Shown here: piece after piece, positions 1 through 9,958 of the stretch
Numbering within the stretch: position 1 is the first letter of the stretch
Layout of the letters: every line of letters begins with the position of its first letter
Assembly (NCBI RefSeq): GCF_030915525.1
Contig: NZ_CP133269.1
Coordinates: forward strand, 3,445,001 to 3,509,000
Origin: Neobacillus sp. PS2-9
Lineage (GTDB): Bacteria; Bacillota; Bacilli; Bacillales; Cytobacillaceae
Direction: 5' to 3'
Length of the DNA stretch: 64,000 nucleotides
Notes under the pieces: model-generated
The model's database searches: none
What the model saw: only the letters and a program-made list of their open reading frames with translations
What the model was told of the DNA's origin: nothing
Translations under genes and position numbers: made by a program

Positions 1-112
1 AAACCTTCAATGACTTTCTGACTCAAAGCTGCTCCACCTCCACTACCTAACTAAATAGTTAGACATGATTGTAGGTGGTTCCTGCTAATTTTTTAAACAT
101 TTAGTGAACCTT
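1..112. other. left-edge non-coding stretch
   Basis: No gene can be supported here. On the minus strand a GGAGGTG followed by a TTG opens a short frame (Ser-Gln-Lys-Val-Ile-Glu-Gly) that runs off the window edge, so the first codons of a downstream gene may be present, but too little is visible to call it. A small inverted repeat, CTAACTAAATAGTTAG, lies near position 48. Confidence 0.25.
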
Positions 113-271
113 TTATTTCATTAAAACAAAGTATGGGGCGATTAAGATAAATAAGGCAAATGCCATGATGACAATTGCACCGCTTTTATTTTTATCTTTC
201 CATAAAGAAATGGAGAAAGCTACGCTATAACTTACCATTAGGATAATTATGAACCATAATGCGATCTTCAT
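113..271 (-). CDS. small two-helix membrane protein, possible germinant-receptor D subunit
   Basis: This 52-residue reading frame starts one base after the gerC-like stop codon and has a GAGGG ribosome binding site seven bases before its ATG. It has two hydrophobic segments (about residues 4-22 and 32-50) separated by a short Lys-rich loop (WKDKNKS). Small two-helix proteins encoded in or beside gerA-type operons are known as D subunits that tune germination rate; size, topology and position fit that class. I recognise no sequence motif, so function is inferred from context. It is easily missed because it is so short. Translation coupled to the gene before it is likely. Confidence 0.6.
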   Translation of the reverse strand: MKIALWFIIILMVSYSVAFSISLWKDKNKSGAIVIMAFALFILIAPYFVLMK

Positions 272-272
272 A

Positions 273-1526
273 TTAATCCCTCAACTCTTCTAAATTTGGC
301 ACCTTTTCCTGCTTACCAAATTCACCTAATGTAATATCTGCCTTAATATCTACTCTAGCATCAGGGTATACCTTCATCCAATTATACTTCTTATATTCTG
401 GGATTGTTTTAAACTGTTTCCTTACCTCAGCAGACCACGTAAATGGTTCTCCTTTAAACTCGGTTTGAGTTTTATTAACAAAAGCTTCTATTTTTTTTGA
501 AATCACATTTTCTAAGTGTTTTTTTAAGATATTTTTCTTATCCTCATGTGCTCCATAGTTAACCATACTAGGGTCAGATAAAATCTCAATGGTTAGTGGT
601 AAAGTAACATTGATTTTTGGAGGACCATGTTTAATATCAATGTTAATTTCGTTATTTTGTTTCTTGATGACTCGGGCCGCTACTCTTAGTTGTTTATTAA
701 ATGGGTCAGGATACGTTGTCAATACGTCGTTTAACTCAGCTGTATCATCTAAAAGAACGGATATTCTTGTTTCTTGCCCCGTAATTTTACCAATCATCTT
801 TCCTTCTTTAAATACAGCCGCTCCAATGAATTGTGTTTGATTGGAAGTTCCTTCGGTATCTATTTGTCCTGCAAGATACTCGTCTTCATTCCCTCGCTTT
901 CCTCCTTTTTCTAATTTTGTGGTTGCATACATGGCTAGAAATAAATCATCATCACTTTCTGTTACCCTAAAAAATCGATGGAGATCTGAATCCGGAATCA
1001 GTCCAGTTTCGATTCCTCTGGTTATCATAAATTGAAAATATTTATGTGGTCTTGTTTCTAACTTAGGCTTATTATTGGTAAAAAAGACTCTAGGATCTTC
1101 TTTCGAAACGATTAAATACGCATCCCTCTTGATTTCTCTATCTTTTGTCGCATCGTAAATATACCGAATAAAGTCCTTATCACCCGCTAATTGTTCAGAA
1201 ACAACAAAGACTCGTAATAAGTCATAGGTAAGTTCCCTTGCAACAATCGCATTAGCTGTATTACGTGCTGTGATAAAATCATTCGCTGTAATCGTAATTA
1301 TTTCTCGTGCAGGTTCTTTTGAACCGGAACCACTTTGCTGACTTCCCACCTCTGGGTTAGCAATTAAAAATGTGATATCAATCTTATTCGATTCGTGGTT
1401 CTTAGCCAATCCTAATCCTATAACATAAGCCCTCTCTTCTAACTCCTTTTTATCCCAGCAGCCGCAAAGTAAGAGAATCATACAGATATATATGGTCATC
1501 CTAAGCATTATTTTTTTTAGGTTCAT
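273..1526 (-). CDS. Ger(x)C-family spore germination lipoprotein (C subunit)
   Basis: A 417-residue C subunit of a nutrient germinant receptor, placed on the outer face of the spore inner membrane. The N-terminus has a basic start, a hydrophobic stretch and a lipobox (LLLCGC) followed by WDKKELEERA, the hallmark opening of mature GerC proteins. Length is usual for the family. I choose the ATG at 1526 (MNLKK) because an AAGGGTGA lies about eight bases ahead; a GTG four codons earlier is possible. It overlaps the end of the B-subunit gene by 26 bases, so the two are translationally coupled. The reading frame is intact although the A subunit upstream is interrupted. Confidence 0.9.
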   Translation of the reverse strand: MNLKKIMLRMTIYICMILLLCGCWDKKELEERAYVIGLGLAKNHESNKIDITFLIANPEVGSQQSGSGSKEPAREIITITANDFITARNTANAIVARELTYDLLRVFVVSEQLAGDKDFIRYIYDATKDREIKRDAYLIVSKEDPRVFFTNNKPKLETRPHKYFQFMITRGIETGLIPDSDLHRFFRVTESDDDLFLAMYATTKLEKGGKRGNEDEYLAGQIDTEGTSNQTQFIGAAVFKEGKMIGKITGQETRISVLLDDTAELNDVLTTYPDPFNKQLRVAARVIKKQNNEINIDIKHGPPKINVTLPLTIEILSDPSMVNYGAHEDKKNILKKHLENVISKKIEAFVNKTQTEFKGEPFTWSAEVRKQFKTIPEYKKYNWMKVYPDARVDIKADITLGEFGKQEKVPNLEELRD

Positions 1527-2613
1527 TTTTAAAATCACCCTTCAGCTTTGCCATCCCCCAGAGAAGGAGAGGAAATACAATAAATACCGGTGAAAAAAGT
1601 TCATATAAGGGGTCTCTTAATTTAAAAATCGTAAACGATGGTGTTTCTGGGATCATCCCCAAGATTAAAAAAACACTCGCTAAAATTGGAATTAAATATT
1701 CAAACTGTTTTATTTTGAATAGATTCCCTAACAGAAGTGCGTTTAAGTATAAATAAATAGAAAATCTCATTAAGCTGGCGACCAGCCAAAACGGGAAAAA
1801 GAAGGTATCAAGACTGGTAAGAAAATCGCCAATGGAGATATAACGGATTACTTCATGGAATGGATAAGTTAACAAACTTGCAGGGCCGTAATCGAACATA
1901 AAAAGATAAAGGACAAATGCAATAGTCATTTCAACCGTTAAAAAAGTTAAGGCAAGCCACGAGCCTTTAGAGAATACTTTTTTGGATGTGAAGAAAGGAA
2001 AAATTAATCCCATAAATAAAAAATCACCGTAAAGTGAGGTTTTAAAAGCACTTTCAGTGACTACCTTTTTGATACCCGGTCCCCATAACGGAAAAATGGC
2101 GAATGTATTAGCATCTTTAAGGGTTAATAATAACGCAAGGAACAGTGTGATTTTTACGTAAGAAAGTATAATCCATGACATTGAAGTCAGATTTTGTATT
2201 CCTTTTTTAGCAGTGTAAGCACATGCAACCATTAAAGCAATGAAGATAACTATTGTTGGGGTCTTTACAAAATAAAGAGTGGCAATAATATCTACATAGC
2301 TCCTTGTATCAACTGATATGACTATGGAACCATAGACCCAAAAGATAAAGGAAAACAGAAACCCAATGTACTTACCAAATAGTAAGATATTTAAGTCATG
2401 CAGGTTTTTGGATTCATAAAGGGATAATACTTTAATAAAGAAATATAGTGGGATTGTCGTGATGATTCCTCCTATTAAAGGTCCCATCCATGCAGCACTT
2501 TTTAAGCTATCGAAGTAAAGAGCTGGAGTGCTATCAGATAGCTTGACTCCAATAATTAATAACATCGTAGCCACATATTCTCTAATTCCAACAGTGCTAG
2601 TCGAATTATTCAT
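1501..2613 (-). CDS. GerAB-family endospore germination permease (B subunit)
   Basis: A 370-residue integral membrane protein of the GerAB/spore germination permease family (APC superfamily fold), the proposed germinant-binding subunit in the spore inner membrane. It opens with IREYVATMLLIIGVKLSD, similar to other GerAB proteins (usually starting with a short polar tail before helix 1), and contains about ten hydrophobic segments. Length matches the usual 360-370. It starts three bases after the A-subunit stop codon and overlaps the C-subunit gene, giving the standard A-B-C order. The frame is complete. The germinant cannot be told from sequence. Confidence 0.9.
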   Translation of the reverse strand: MNNSTSTVGIREYVATMLLIIGVKLSDSTPALYFDSLKSAAWMGPLIGGIITTIPLYFFIKVLSLYESKNLHDLNILLFGKYIGFLFSFIFWVYGSIVISVDTRSYVDIIATLYFVKTPTIVIFIALMVACAYTAKKGIQNLTSMSWIILSYVKITLFLALLLTLKDANTFAIFPLWGPGIKKVVTESAFKTSLYGDFLFMGLIFPFFTSKKVFSKGSWLALTFLTVEMTIAFVLYLFMFDYGPASLLTYPFHEVIRYISIGDFLTSLDTFFFPFWLVASLMRFSIYLYLNALLLGNLFKIKQFEYLIPILASVFLILGMIPETPSFTIFKLRDPLYELFSPVFIVFPLLLWGMAKLKGDFKNEPKKNNA

Positions 2614-2616
2614 AAT

Positions 2617-4224
2617 TTACGTTGTATCTCCCTTTTTTTCTAAATCCTTTGGTCTTAAAAATCCCGGTCTCCATCTTTCATTTTGTAGAATTTTTCTAAA
2701 TACCGTATCTTGAGAGGCTTTATATCTTGGGGTCATGGGGGCTAAATATGGAACCCCAAAGCTCCTAATAGAAACCATATAAGATAATCCCATTACAAAT
2801 ATGACGACCATTCCATATATGCCTAGAATCCCAGCAGCAATAATAAAGATAAATCTTATAATACGAATGGCAAAATTAAAACTGATATCGCTGACTGCAA
2901 ACGATGATAGACCACTTAATGCAACAACTATAATGACTAGAGGACTAATTACATTTGCCTCTACAGCTGCCTGGCCAAGGATTAGCGCACCCACAATTCC
3001 AATGGTTGGCCCAATTGGATTCGGTACCCTCAAACCGGCTTCACGAATTAATTCAAAAGCAATTTCCATAATTAAAATCTCAATGAAAGCTGGGAATGGT
3101 ACTCTTTCCCTAGTCGACGATATGGCCAGCAACAGATCAGGCGGAATCATCTGCGCATGATAGTTAGTAATGGAAATATAAATGGCAGATGTAAATAAGG
3201 CGATAAATATGGCCATTCCCCGTAATGCTCTCGTAAAATTCCCAAATAAAAATCGCAAATAATGTTCATCTGGTGTATGAAAAAAGGCCCAAAAGGTTGC
3301 GGGTAGGACTAAACATGCTGGAGAGCTATGCATCAGTAAAACGATATATCCATCTTGAATAAATGATGCTGCCCTATCAGGTTTTTCAGTATAAAGGGTG
3401 GTTGGGAATATTGATTTTTCTCTATCCTCAATATATTGCTCTAAAATTCCAATGTTTTGAATTACATCTACTTCAAATGACTGTAAACTTTTTTTTACAT
3501 TTTCTAATAATTCTTCATTTACTACATCTTCTAAATAAAGAATATATACCTCATCGTTATTTTTCTTTGAAACGGTTATTGACTCATTTATTAGACTTTA
3601 CGTTCTAAACTTTTTACGAATTAATGAGATGTTATCAGCAACATTCTCAGTAAAATCCTCTTTTGGCCCTTTTAAGATGACTTCAGTCTCTGCTTTTTCA
3701 ATATTTCTAGCTTTAACCTGTGCGGTTTCCATTGAAAAAGCGATCGAACAGTTATCGATAAATAAGACCGTATTCCCTTTATTAACTTCTAAAAGAACTT
3801 CTTTAAAGGTAGAAATTTTCTTAATAGATTGGTTTACAATGAGCATTTCGATTTCTTTATTTCTATCTATGTTTGTTAGTAATGGCTCAATGATTGATCT
3901 TTCTATTATTTCTGCATTAACGATCGGAGTTAGAAATACAATACATGCTTTTACTCCCGATCCTCCGATTGTTAAGTTTCTGATACTTATATCCCGATTC
4001 TTATGTAATTTATAAATTTTAGCGATTGCTTCGTTGTTATTGACAAGTTCTTTAAATATATTGCACTGTTTTAAACGTATAAGCTCATCAGAGTGGACAT
4101 TTTCTTCTTTACTCTCTTGTTGTTGGGTGATTTGTTTCATTTTGTTCTTTAATTGCTTTAACAGATTAACCACTCCACTACTAGCCTTTTTGTTTTTAAG
4201 GTTCTCAAAACAAACTAGTTTCAT
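2617..4224 (-). pseudogene. GerAA-family germination protein (A subunit) interrupted by an in-frame TAA
   Basis: The A subunit of the receptor, 536 codons long if read through. Codons 1-209 encode the soluble N-terminal domain (ending ISLIRKKFRT). Codon 210 is TAA at 3598-3600. The same frame then continues without another stop through SLINESITVSKKNNDE and the segment leading to PATFWAFFHTPDEHY, then the membrane domain with LRVPNPIGPTIGIVG. Because the frame is unchanged and family homology resumes right after the stop, this is a nonsense change, not a frameshift. No good restart codon with a ribosome binding site follows; the first Met is at 3333. The start codon is also weak (AAAGGG one base before ATG) and sits 17 bases from a repeat element. 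It is a recent pseudogene, a read-through gene or a sequencing error. Confidence 0.85.
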
Positions 4225-4241
4225 TCCCTTTTTTAGAAAAT

Positions 4242-4425
4242 GGCTCTATTAAAATTGCCTGTTGATTTCCGCTCCAGGCTCTTCGCTTTCCGTGGGCGTT
4301 TCGGCGAGCCTCCTCGGCGCTTACGCCTGCGGGGTCTCCCCTGAACCGTACTCCCACAGGAGTCTTCGAGCCTTCCGCTCCAATCAACAGGTATAAAAAA
4401 TCAACTCTGTTCTTTAAACACAGCC
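4242..4425. repeat. MITE-like palindromic repeat, copy A
   Basis: A GC-rich imperfect palindrome whose core runs from CCTGTTGATTTCCGCTCC to GGAGCGG/AATCAACAGG-type sequence (4258-4391), set in an AT-rich background. Outer arms GGCTCTATTAAAA on the left and TTTAAACACAGCC on the right look like degenerate terminal inverted repeats. Near-identical copies occur at 59145-59325 and 63300-63496, and a core-only copy in the opposite orientation at 9807-9937. It encodes no transposase. The open frames across it are by-products of its GC-rich palindrome. It separates the gerA start codon from any upstream promoter. Confidence 0.85.
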
Positions 4426-4440
4426 TACGAAATAAAAAAA

Positions 4441-4464
4441 AGAAACGACCTGTAGGTCGTTTCT
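4441..4464 (-). terminator. intrinsic terminator after yneF
   Basis: Perfect stem AGAAACGACC / GGTCGTTTCT with loop TGTA, followed on the minus strand by a run of T. It ends the sirA-yneF transcript. Confidence 0.85.
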
Positions 4465-4508
4465 CTTAATTATTTTGGTCAATGTATATGATAGATGTGC
4501 TTGTCCAA

Positions 4509-4724
4509 TTATTTAGATTGTTGCTTGTTCATAGCTGACATCATTTGGTTGATCTTCTTTTGTGAAGGCTTCATACCCATTTGCATCATCATCATTTTTA
4601 ACATTTGCTCATTAATTGGCGGATTTTTCTTTAAATAGCTCATCATATATTTCCGAGCAATGAAAAATCCTAGTGCTACACCAGCTACTAATGCTAGTAT
4701 ACCTACTAGAATGTACATACCCAT
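4509..4724 (-). CDS. yneF: YneF family membrane protein (UPF0154)
   Basis: A 71-residue protein with one N-terminal membrane helix ([19 protein letters not shown]), then [20 protein letters not shown] and a Met-rich segment ending in a Lys/Gln tail, typical of the UPF0154/YneF family. Its function is unknown. I choose the ATG at 4724 because GAAGGAGGAAG lies directly ahead; an upstream in-frame ATG would add 20 residues with no family support. It lies downstream of sirA in the same order as in B. subtilis. Confidence 0.92.
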   Translation of the reverse strand: MGMYILVGILALVAGVALGFFIARKYMMSYLKKNPPINEQMLKMMMMQMGMKPSQKKINQMMSAMNKQQSK

Positions 4725-4797
4725 TAAACTTCCTCCTTCATGTTGTCTATCATACAGTGTACTAAATAAAACGAGATAAGACAATATCTCGTTTCAA

Positions 4798-5238
4798 TTA
4801 GATAAATTTTCTTTCTTTAATTGGCTTTAACCAGCCATATCGTTGATGTTCAAGGTCAATAGCTAAGAAGGATGATTCACATTTTCTAAGCACTTCAAAA
4901 AAAGCTGTTTCCGCTTCATAGCTTCCTTGTGCTTCAACAGTAATCAAGTCCTGAAAGACTTCAACCTTTGCCGTACTTAGTTTTCCGCTCAATTCAATGG
5001 TGTATGCACCATGGTCAGCCTTAAACCCCTTAATTTTTCCAAGTTGCTTCTGAATTAACTGGTGAATTTTTAAGACTTCTACTCTTTTTGTGATATATGA
5101 AATTTGTTTTTTAGTTATAAATTTTAGCTCGCCAACTGCATGTTGATGTTCCTGAAAAAGCTGAAAAAATAGTCGCTCTCTTCCGAAGTAATGGGCCGCA
5201 AATTCATCTTCTATTAAATATAGCTGATATTTTCTCAC
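4798..5238 (-). CDS. sirA: sporulation inhibitor of replication SirA
   Basis: A 146-residue homologue of B. subtilis SirA (YneE, about 148 residues). SirA binds domain I of the initiator DnaA and blocks new rounds of chromosome replication once cells commit to sporulation. The opening MRKYQLYLIEDEFAAHYFGRE, the overall length and the position between tkt and yneF support the call. The start is a GTG with AAGGAGAG seven bases ahead. In B. subtilis the gene is switched on by phosphorylated Spo0A; sequence like a Spo0A box lies upstream here (5299-5339). The homology is moderate, as is usual for this fast-evolving protein, but the context makes the call firm. Confidence 0.9.
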   Translation of the reverse strand: MRKYQLYLIEDEFAAHYFGRERLFFQLFQEHQHAVGELKFITKKQISYITKRVEVLKIHQLIQKQLGKIKGFKADHGAYTIELSGKLSTAKVEVFQDLITVEAQGSYEAETAFFEVLRKCESSFLAIDLEHQRYGWLKPIKERKFI

Positions 5239-5273
5239 TACGGTTCTCTCCTTCGTTGATTCCCCTTTTTTCT

Positions 5274-5339
5274 ATTATAAAAAAACACAAACGAATCATT
5301 TGTCTTACTGCGGCAAAAACTTCCACTACTTTTGTCGAT
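5274..5339 (-). promoter_or_regulatory. candidate Spo0A-controlled promoter of sirA
   Basis: TTTTGTCGAT at 5330-5339 matches nine of ten positions of the Spo0A box (TTTTGTCRAA), and ATTTGTCTTA at 5299-5308 is a weaker second site. A TATAAT on the minus strand lies at 5274-5279, about 40 bases before the sirA start. B. subtilis sirA is known to be Spo0A-activated; the role of these sites here is inference. Confidence 0.45.
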
Positions 5340-5433
5340 TAACAGATTTCTTAACAAATCTACTATGAATTCGATAGAAAATATGAACTTTCCTTCAGAA
5401 AAGGATATTTTTCGAAAAATTGTCACAAAAAAA

Positions 5434-5454
5434 GGAACAGCTAAAAGCTGTCCC
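5434..5454 (-). terminator. intrinsic terminator after tkt
   Basis: Stem GGACAGCT / AGCTGTTCC with a short A/T loop, followed on the minus strand by seven T. It lies 14 bases after the tkt stop. Confidence 0.85.
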
Positions 5455-5467
5455 TAACATTTGTTGT

Positions 5468-7474
5468 TTATTTTTGTAACAATGCCTTCACACGGGCAAC
5501 AACATTGCTTACTGTAAAGCCGTATTCTTCCATAATCTTTTCACCTGGTGCAGAAGCTCCGAACATATCGATTGCCAGTACATCGCCTTCGTCACCAGTA
5601 TATTTGTGCCATCCAAAAGATGAACCTACTTCTATACCAAGACGTTTTTTCACGTTCTTTGGAAGAACGGAATCTTTGTATTCCTGAGATTGCTGTTCAA
5701 AACGATCCCAAGAAGGCATGCTTACTACAGAAACATGAATTCCATCACCAGCTAAAGCCTTTTGAGCTTCAACAGCAAGGCTTACTTCAGAACCAGTTGC
5801 CAATAATAAAGCATCTGGCGTTTCTCTTTCAGATGGAGAAACTACATAGGCACCTTTAGAAACTCCATCGTATGCATTTGTATCTGTACCTTTTAATGTA
5901 GGCAGATCTTGACGAGTTAGAACAAGTGCAGTTGGCTTATTTGTGGATTCAACAGCTAACTTCCATGCTGCAGCTGTTTCGTTTCCATCTGCTGGACGAA
6001 TGATGGATAATCCTGGCATAGCACGTAATGCTGCAAGCTGTTCAACTGGTTCGTGTGTTGGTCCATCTTCACCAACCGCAATACTGTCATGAGTAAATAC
6101 ATAGGTTACAGGTAGACCCATTAATGCAGCTAAACGAATAGCTGGACGTAAGTAATCAGAGAAAACGAAGAATGTTCCACCAAATACTTTTACGCCACCA
6201 TGAAGAGTTATACCGTTCATTGCAGCACCCATTGCAAATTCACGGACACCGAACCAGAAATTACGGCCCTCATAGGAACCTGGCATATAATCTTTTGATC
6301 CTTTAATCATCGTTTTGTTAGATCCTGCAAGGTCTGCGGAACCACCAATGAAGATAGGAAGGTTTTTCGCAATCGCATTTAACACCTCTCCAGAAGATGC
6401 ACGGCTTGCTAAGCTCTTTCCTTCACTGTAAACAGGGATATCCTTGTCCCAACCAGCAGGTAATTCATTGTTTAATGCCTGCTCCAATTGAGCAGCTAGT
6501 TCAGGATATTCTGTCTTATATTTTGCAAAAAGATCGTTCCATTCTTTTTCCTTTTTCTCGCCAGTTTCAACGATAAGCTTTTGGAAGTTTTCATATACTT
6601 CCTGTGGAACATGGAAATCTTCTTCAAAAGTCCATTTATAAGCCTCTTTAGTAAGCTTTAACTCATTAGCACCCAGTGGTGATCCATGAACACCAGAAGT
6701 ACCGGCGCGGTTTGGTGAGCCATAACCAATGACCGTTCTTACTTCAATCATCGTTGGACGGTCTAAATCATTTCTTGCTTCTTCAAGTGCTTTTGCAATT
6801 TCCTCAAGGTTATTACCATCTTCTACACGAAGATATTGCCATCCGTATGAAAGGAAACGGTCCTTAACACTCTCAGAGAATGATTTATCTAAGTCACCAT
6901 CAAGGGAAATATCATTAGAATCATAAAGAACAACCAATCGACCTAACTTTAAGTGACCAGCAAGAGAGGCAGCCTCAGCTGATACACCTTCCATTAAATC
7001 CCCATCACCGCAAATACTATATGTAAAGTGGTTGACTAATTCATAATTTTCTTTATTATAAACACCTGCTACATGGCGCTCCGCCATTGCCATACCCACT
7101 GCCATAGCAATTCCCTGACCAAGTGGACCTGTTGTTGCTTCTACACCTTCAGTATGACCATATTCTGGATGTCCAGGTGTCTTACTACCCCACTGACGGA
7201 ATTGTTTTAGATCATCCATTGATAAACTGTAACCGGATAAATGAAGCATGCTGTATAACAATGCTGAACCATGACCTGCAGATAAAACAAATCGGTCACG
7301 GTTAAACCATTTAGGGTTTTTTGGGTTATGATTCATGAATCGTGTCCATAATGTATAAGTCATTGGAGCCGCACCCATCGGCATACCAGGATGGCCAGAG
7401 TTTGCTTTCTCGATAGCGTCAATGGAAAGCGTTCGGATTGAAGTAACAGATAAATCATCAATAGTGTTAAACAT
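5468..7474 (-). CDS. tkt: transketolase
   Basis: A complete 668-residue transketolase, the thiamine-diphosphate enzyme that moves two-carbon ketol units between sugar phosphates in the non-oxidative pentose phosphate pathway. N-terminal motifs include [13 protein letters not shown] and the cofactor-binding [16 protein letters not shown], the central [16 protein letters not shown] and a C-terminal domain ending in [11 protein letters not shown] are all present. Length equals that of other Bacillus enzymes. An AAGGATG-type ribosome binding site precedes the ATG. It has its own terminator, and a TATAAT lies on the minus strand at 7522-7527. It is in the same place relative to ynzC and sirA as in B. 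subtilis. Confidence 0.98.
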   Translation of the reverse strand: MFNTIDDLSVTSIRTLSIDAIEKANSGHPGMPMGAAPMTYTLWTRFMNHNPKNPKWFNRDRFVLSAGHGSALLYSMLHLSGYSLSMDDLKQFRQWGSKTPGHPEYGHTEGVEATTGPLGQGIAMAVGMAMAERHVAGVYNKENYELVNHFTYSICGDGDLMEGVSAEAASLAGHLKLGRLVVLYDSNDISLDGDLDKSFSESVKDRFLSYGWQYLRVEDGNNLEEIAKALEEARNDLDRPTMIEVRTVIGYGSPNRAGTSGVHGSPLGANELKLTKEAYKWTFEEDFHVPQEVYENFQKLIVETGEKKEKEWNDLFAKYKTEYPELAAQLEQALNNELPAGWDKDIPVYSEGKSLASRASSGEVLNAIAKNLPIFIGGSADLAGSNKTMIKGSKDYMPGSYEGRNFWFGVREFAMGAAMNGITLHGGVKVFGGTFFVFSDYLRPAIRLAALMGLPVTYVFTHDSIAVGEDGPTHEPVEQLAALRAMPGLSIIRPADGNETAAAWKLAVESTNKPTALVLTRQDLPTLKGTDTNAYDGVSKGAYVVSPSERETPDALLLATGSEVSLAVEAQKALAGDGIHVSVVSMPSWDRFEQQSQEYKDSVLPKNVKKRLGIEVGSSFGWHKYTGDEGDVLAIDMFGASAPGEKIMEEYGFTVSNVVARVKALLQK

Positions 7475-7624
7475 GAATTACATCCTTTCTTAATCACTAG
7501 GATACTAAATACATCATTAATATTATATTGCCGATGTTTTTAATTCAACAAAAAGCATTTAAATAAGAGCCAAAAGGCATTTTGTTTCTTATTTTGACAC
7601 ATTAATTGTTTGTATATGTAAAAA

Positions 7625-7644
7625 GGGAATACAAAATGTATCCC
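7625..7644 (-). terminator. intrinsic terminator of the yneA-yneB-ynzC operon
   Basis: GGGATACATTTTGTATTCCC forms a hairpin on the minus strand and is followed by five T. It lies just after the ynzC stop. Confidence 0.75.
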
Positions 7645-7650
7645 GATTTA

Positions 7651-7881
7651 TTAATGAAGTGTATTTTTCTTTCTAACCTTAATTTTCTCAGGTGTTACAT
7701 CATTACCTTCCGGGTCGATGAACTTTGTATTTGTTAACGTATCAAGCATACTAGAACGGAAAGTTGCTAAATACTCGCTTCGTAGTTTAGATTGCTCTTT
7801 TGCTTCTAGTTCCGTTAATCCTGTCGATTTCGATTTTCTGGCCAACTCATTAATCCTAGCCATTTTTTCTTTTGATAGCAT
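7651..7881 (-). CDS. ynzC: YnzC-family DUF896 protein
   Basis: A 76-residue protein opening with MLSKEKMARINELARKSK, followed by GLTELEAKEQSKLRSEYL, the two-helix hairpin that defines DUF896/YnzC; the C-terminal half is polar and probably disordered. B. subtilis YnzC is 77 residues and is the last gene of the LexA-controlled yneA operon. I take the ATG at 7881, which has AAGGAAGG six bases before it; an in-frame ATG six codons earlier lies upstream of that ribosome binding site. The biochemical role is unknown. Confidence 0.93.
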   Translation of the reverse strand: MLSKEKMARINELARKSKSTGLTELEAKEQSKLRSEYLATFRSSMLDTLTNTKFIDPEGNDVTPEKIKVRKKNTLH

Positions 7882-7932
7882 TAAGAACCTTCCTTTCAAT
7901 TAGTCGTCTGACATCTGATTTTACTAAAAATA

Positions 7933-7956
7933 AGACCTTCTGACAAGGCAAAAGGT

Positions 7957-7958
<2 letters not shown>
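7933..7958 (-). terminator. hairpin between yneB and ynzC
   Basis: Stem AGACCTT / AAGGTCT followed on the minus strand by TATTTTT, overlapping the yneB stop. It may reduce transcription into ynzC. Confidence 0.6.
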
Positions 7959-8951
<993 letters not shown>

Positions 8952-8998
8952 ATAATTACACCTCTAATAAGAATATATGTTCCCTTTTGTTATTTTTA

Positions 8999-9027
8999 TT
9001 ATAGTACGAACGTTTGTTTGTTGTCAA
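8999..9027 (-). promoter_or_regulatory. yneA operon promoter
   Basis: On the minus strand TTGACA (9022-9027) and TATAAT (8999-9004) are separated by exactly 17 bases; the spacer contains LexA box 1. This is a strong promoter held off by LexA. Confidence 0.85.
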
Positions 9028-9050
9028 CTTCATTTTCGAACTTATGTTTG
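9007..9050. promoter_or_regulatory. two LexA (SOS/Din) boxes
   Basis: CGAACGTTTGTTTG (9007-9020) and CGAACTTATGTTTG (9037-9050) both match the Gram-positive LexA consensus CGAACNNNNGTTYG. Box 1 is inside the yneA promoter, box 2 overlaps the lexA -35. A further half-site, CGAACATGC, begins at 9062. Confidence 0.92.
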
Positions 9051-9076
9051 TATAAAAAAGGCGAACATGCTATAAT
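9048..9076 (+). promoter_or_regulatory. lexA promoter
   Basis: TTGTAT (9048-9053) and TATAAT (9071-9076) with a 17-base spacer. The -35 overlaps LexA box 2, giving autorepression. Confidence 0.75.
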
Positions 9077-9108
9077 AAAGACAACATTAACCAGGCGAGG
9101 TGCATTTT

Positions 9109-9732
9109 ATGGTAAAAATATCAAAGCGGCAGCAGGATATCTTGGATTTCATTAAAGAAGAGGTCAAGAGTAAAGGTTATCCTCCTTCTGTTAGAGAAAT
9201 CGGCGAAGCTGTTGGACTTGCATCCAGCTCTACTGTTCACGGTCACTTAGCAAGACTAGAAAGCAAAGGTCTCATTAGACGGGATCCGACAAAGCCAAGA
9301 GCCATTGAGATATTAGAAGCGGACGAAGCTGCACATATTCCGAGGAATAAAGTTGTCAACGTACCTGTAGTTGGGAAAGTTACTGCAGGCTTACCAATTA
9401 CAGCGATCGAAAATGTCGAGGAGTACTTCCCGCTTCCAGAAAGCATGGCACCAGCTGATGAACATGTATTTATGCTAGAAATTATGGGTGAAAGTATGAT
9501 AGAAGCAGGAATTCTTGACGGAGATTATGTCATTGTAAAACAACAGCCAACAGCTAATAATGGTGATATTGTTGTAGCCATGACAGAGGAAGACGAAGCA
9601 ACTTGTAAAAGATTTTTTAAAGAAAAGGATTACATCCGTTTGCAACCAGAAAATTCTACAATGGAACCTATTATTCTACGGAATGTCTCCATTTTAGGAA
9701 AAGTAATAGGTGTTTACCGACATATCCACTGA
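9109..9732 (+). CDS. lexA: SOS repressor LexA
   Basis: A 207-residue repressor of the DNA-damage response. The N-terminal winged helix runs from [15 protein letters not shown] through [21 protein letters not shown]; self-cleavage should occur between Ala93 and Gly94 (VTAGLP), with Ser129 (GESM) and Lys167 (ATCKRF) as the catalytic pair. I choose the ATG at 9109 with GAGGTG six bases ahead; the GTG at 9100 overlaps that ribosome binding site. It is transcribed divergently from yneA-yneB-ynzC, and both promoters carry LexA boxes, so it represses itself and that operon. A terminator follows at once. Confidence 0.98.
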   Translation: MVKISKRQQDILDFIKEEVKSKGYPPSVREIGEAVGLASSSTVHGHLARLESKGLIRRDPTKPRAIEILEADEAAHIPRNKVVNVPVVGKVTAGLPITAIENVEEYFPLPESMAPADEHVFMLEIMGESMIEAGILDGDYVIVKQQPTANNGDIVVAMTEEDEATCKRFFKEKDYIRLQPENSTMEPIILRNVSILGKVIGVYRHIH

Positions 9733-9739
9733 AAAATAG

Positions 9740-9765
9740 GAGCTGTCACCAACTTGGTGCAGCTC
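9740..9765 (+). terminator. intrinsic terminator after lexA
   Basis: Stem GAGCTG-CACCAA / TTGGTG-CAGCTC followed by TTTTTG, starting seven bases after the lexA stop. Confidence 0.85.
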
Positions 9766-9806
9766 TTTTTGTTTGTCTATGTTAAAGCATATGATATTTG
9801 ACATGC

Positions 9807-9937
9807 CTGTTGATTGGAGCGGAAGGCGCGAAGACTCCTGCGGGAGTAGCGGTCACGGGAGACCCCGCAGGAGTGAGCGACGAGGAGGCTCCCGGAACGC
9901 CCGCGGAAAGCGAAGTGTCTGGAGCGGAAATCAACAG
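9807..9937. repeat. MITE-like palindromic repeat, copy B (core only)
   Basis: Runs from CTGTTGATTGGAGCGG to GGAGCGGAAATCAACAG. Compared with copies A, C and D it is in the opposite orientation and lacks the outer GGCTCTGTTAA-like arms. The internal GACTCC and GGGAGACCCCGCAGG segments are shared. Confidence 0.8.
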
Positions 9938-9958
9938 ATAATAGTAACAGGTCATTAC

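Noticed and set aside
3334..3597. Frameshift as the cause of the gerA interruption
   Set aside because: Both halves are in the same frame and only a single TAA separates them.
4205..4387. Open frame across repeat copy A (and similar frames at 9773-9988 and 59090-59305)
   Set aside because: They exist only because the palindromic repeat is GC-rich; the same peptide pattern recurs wherever the repeat does, with no ribosome binding site.
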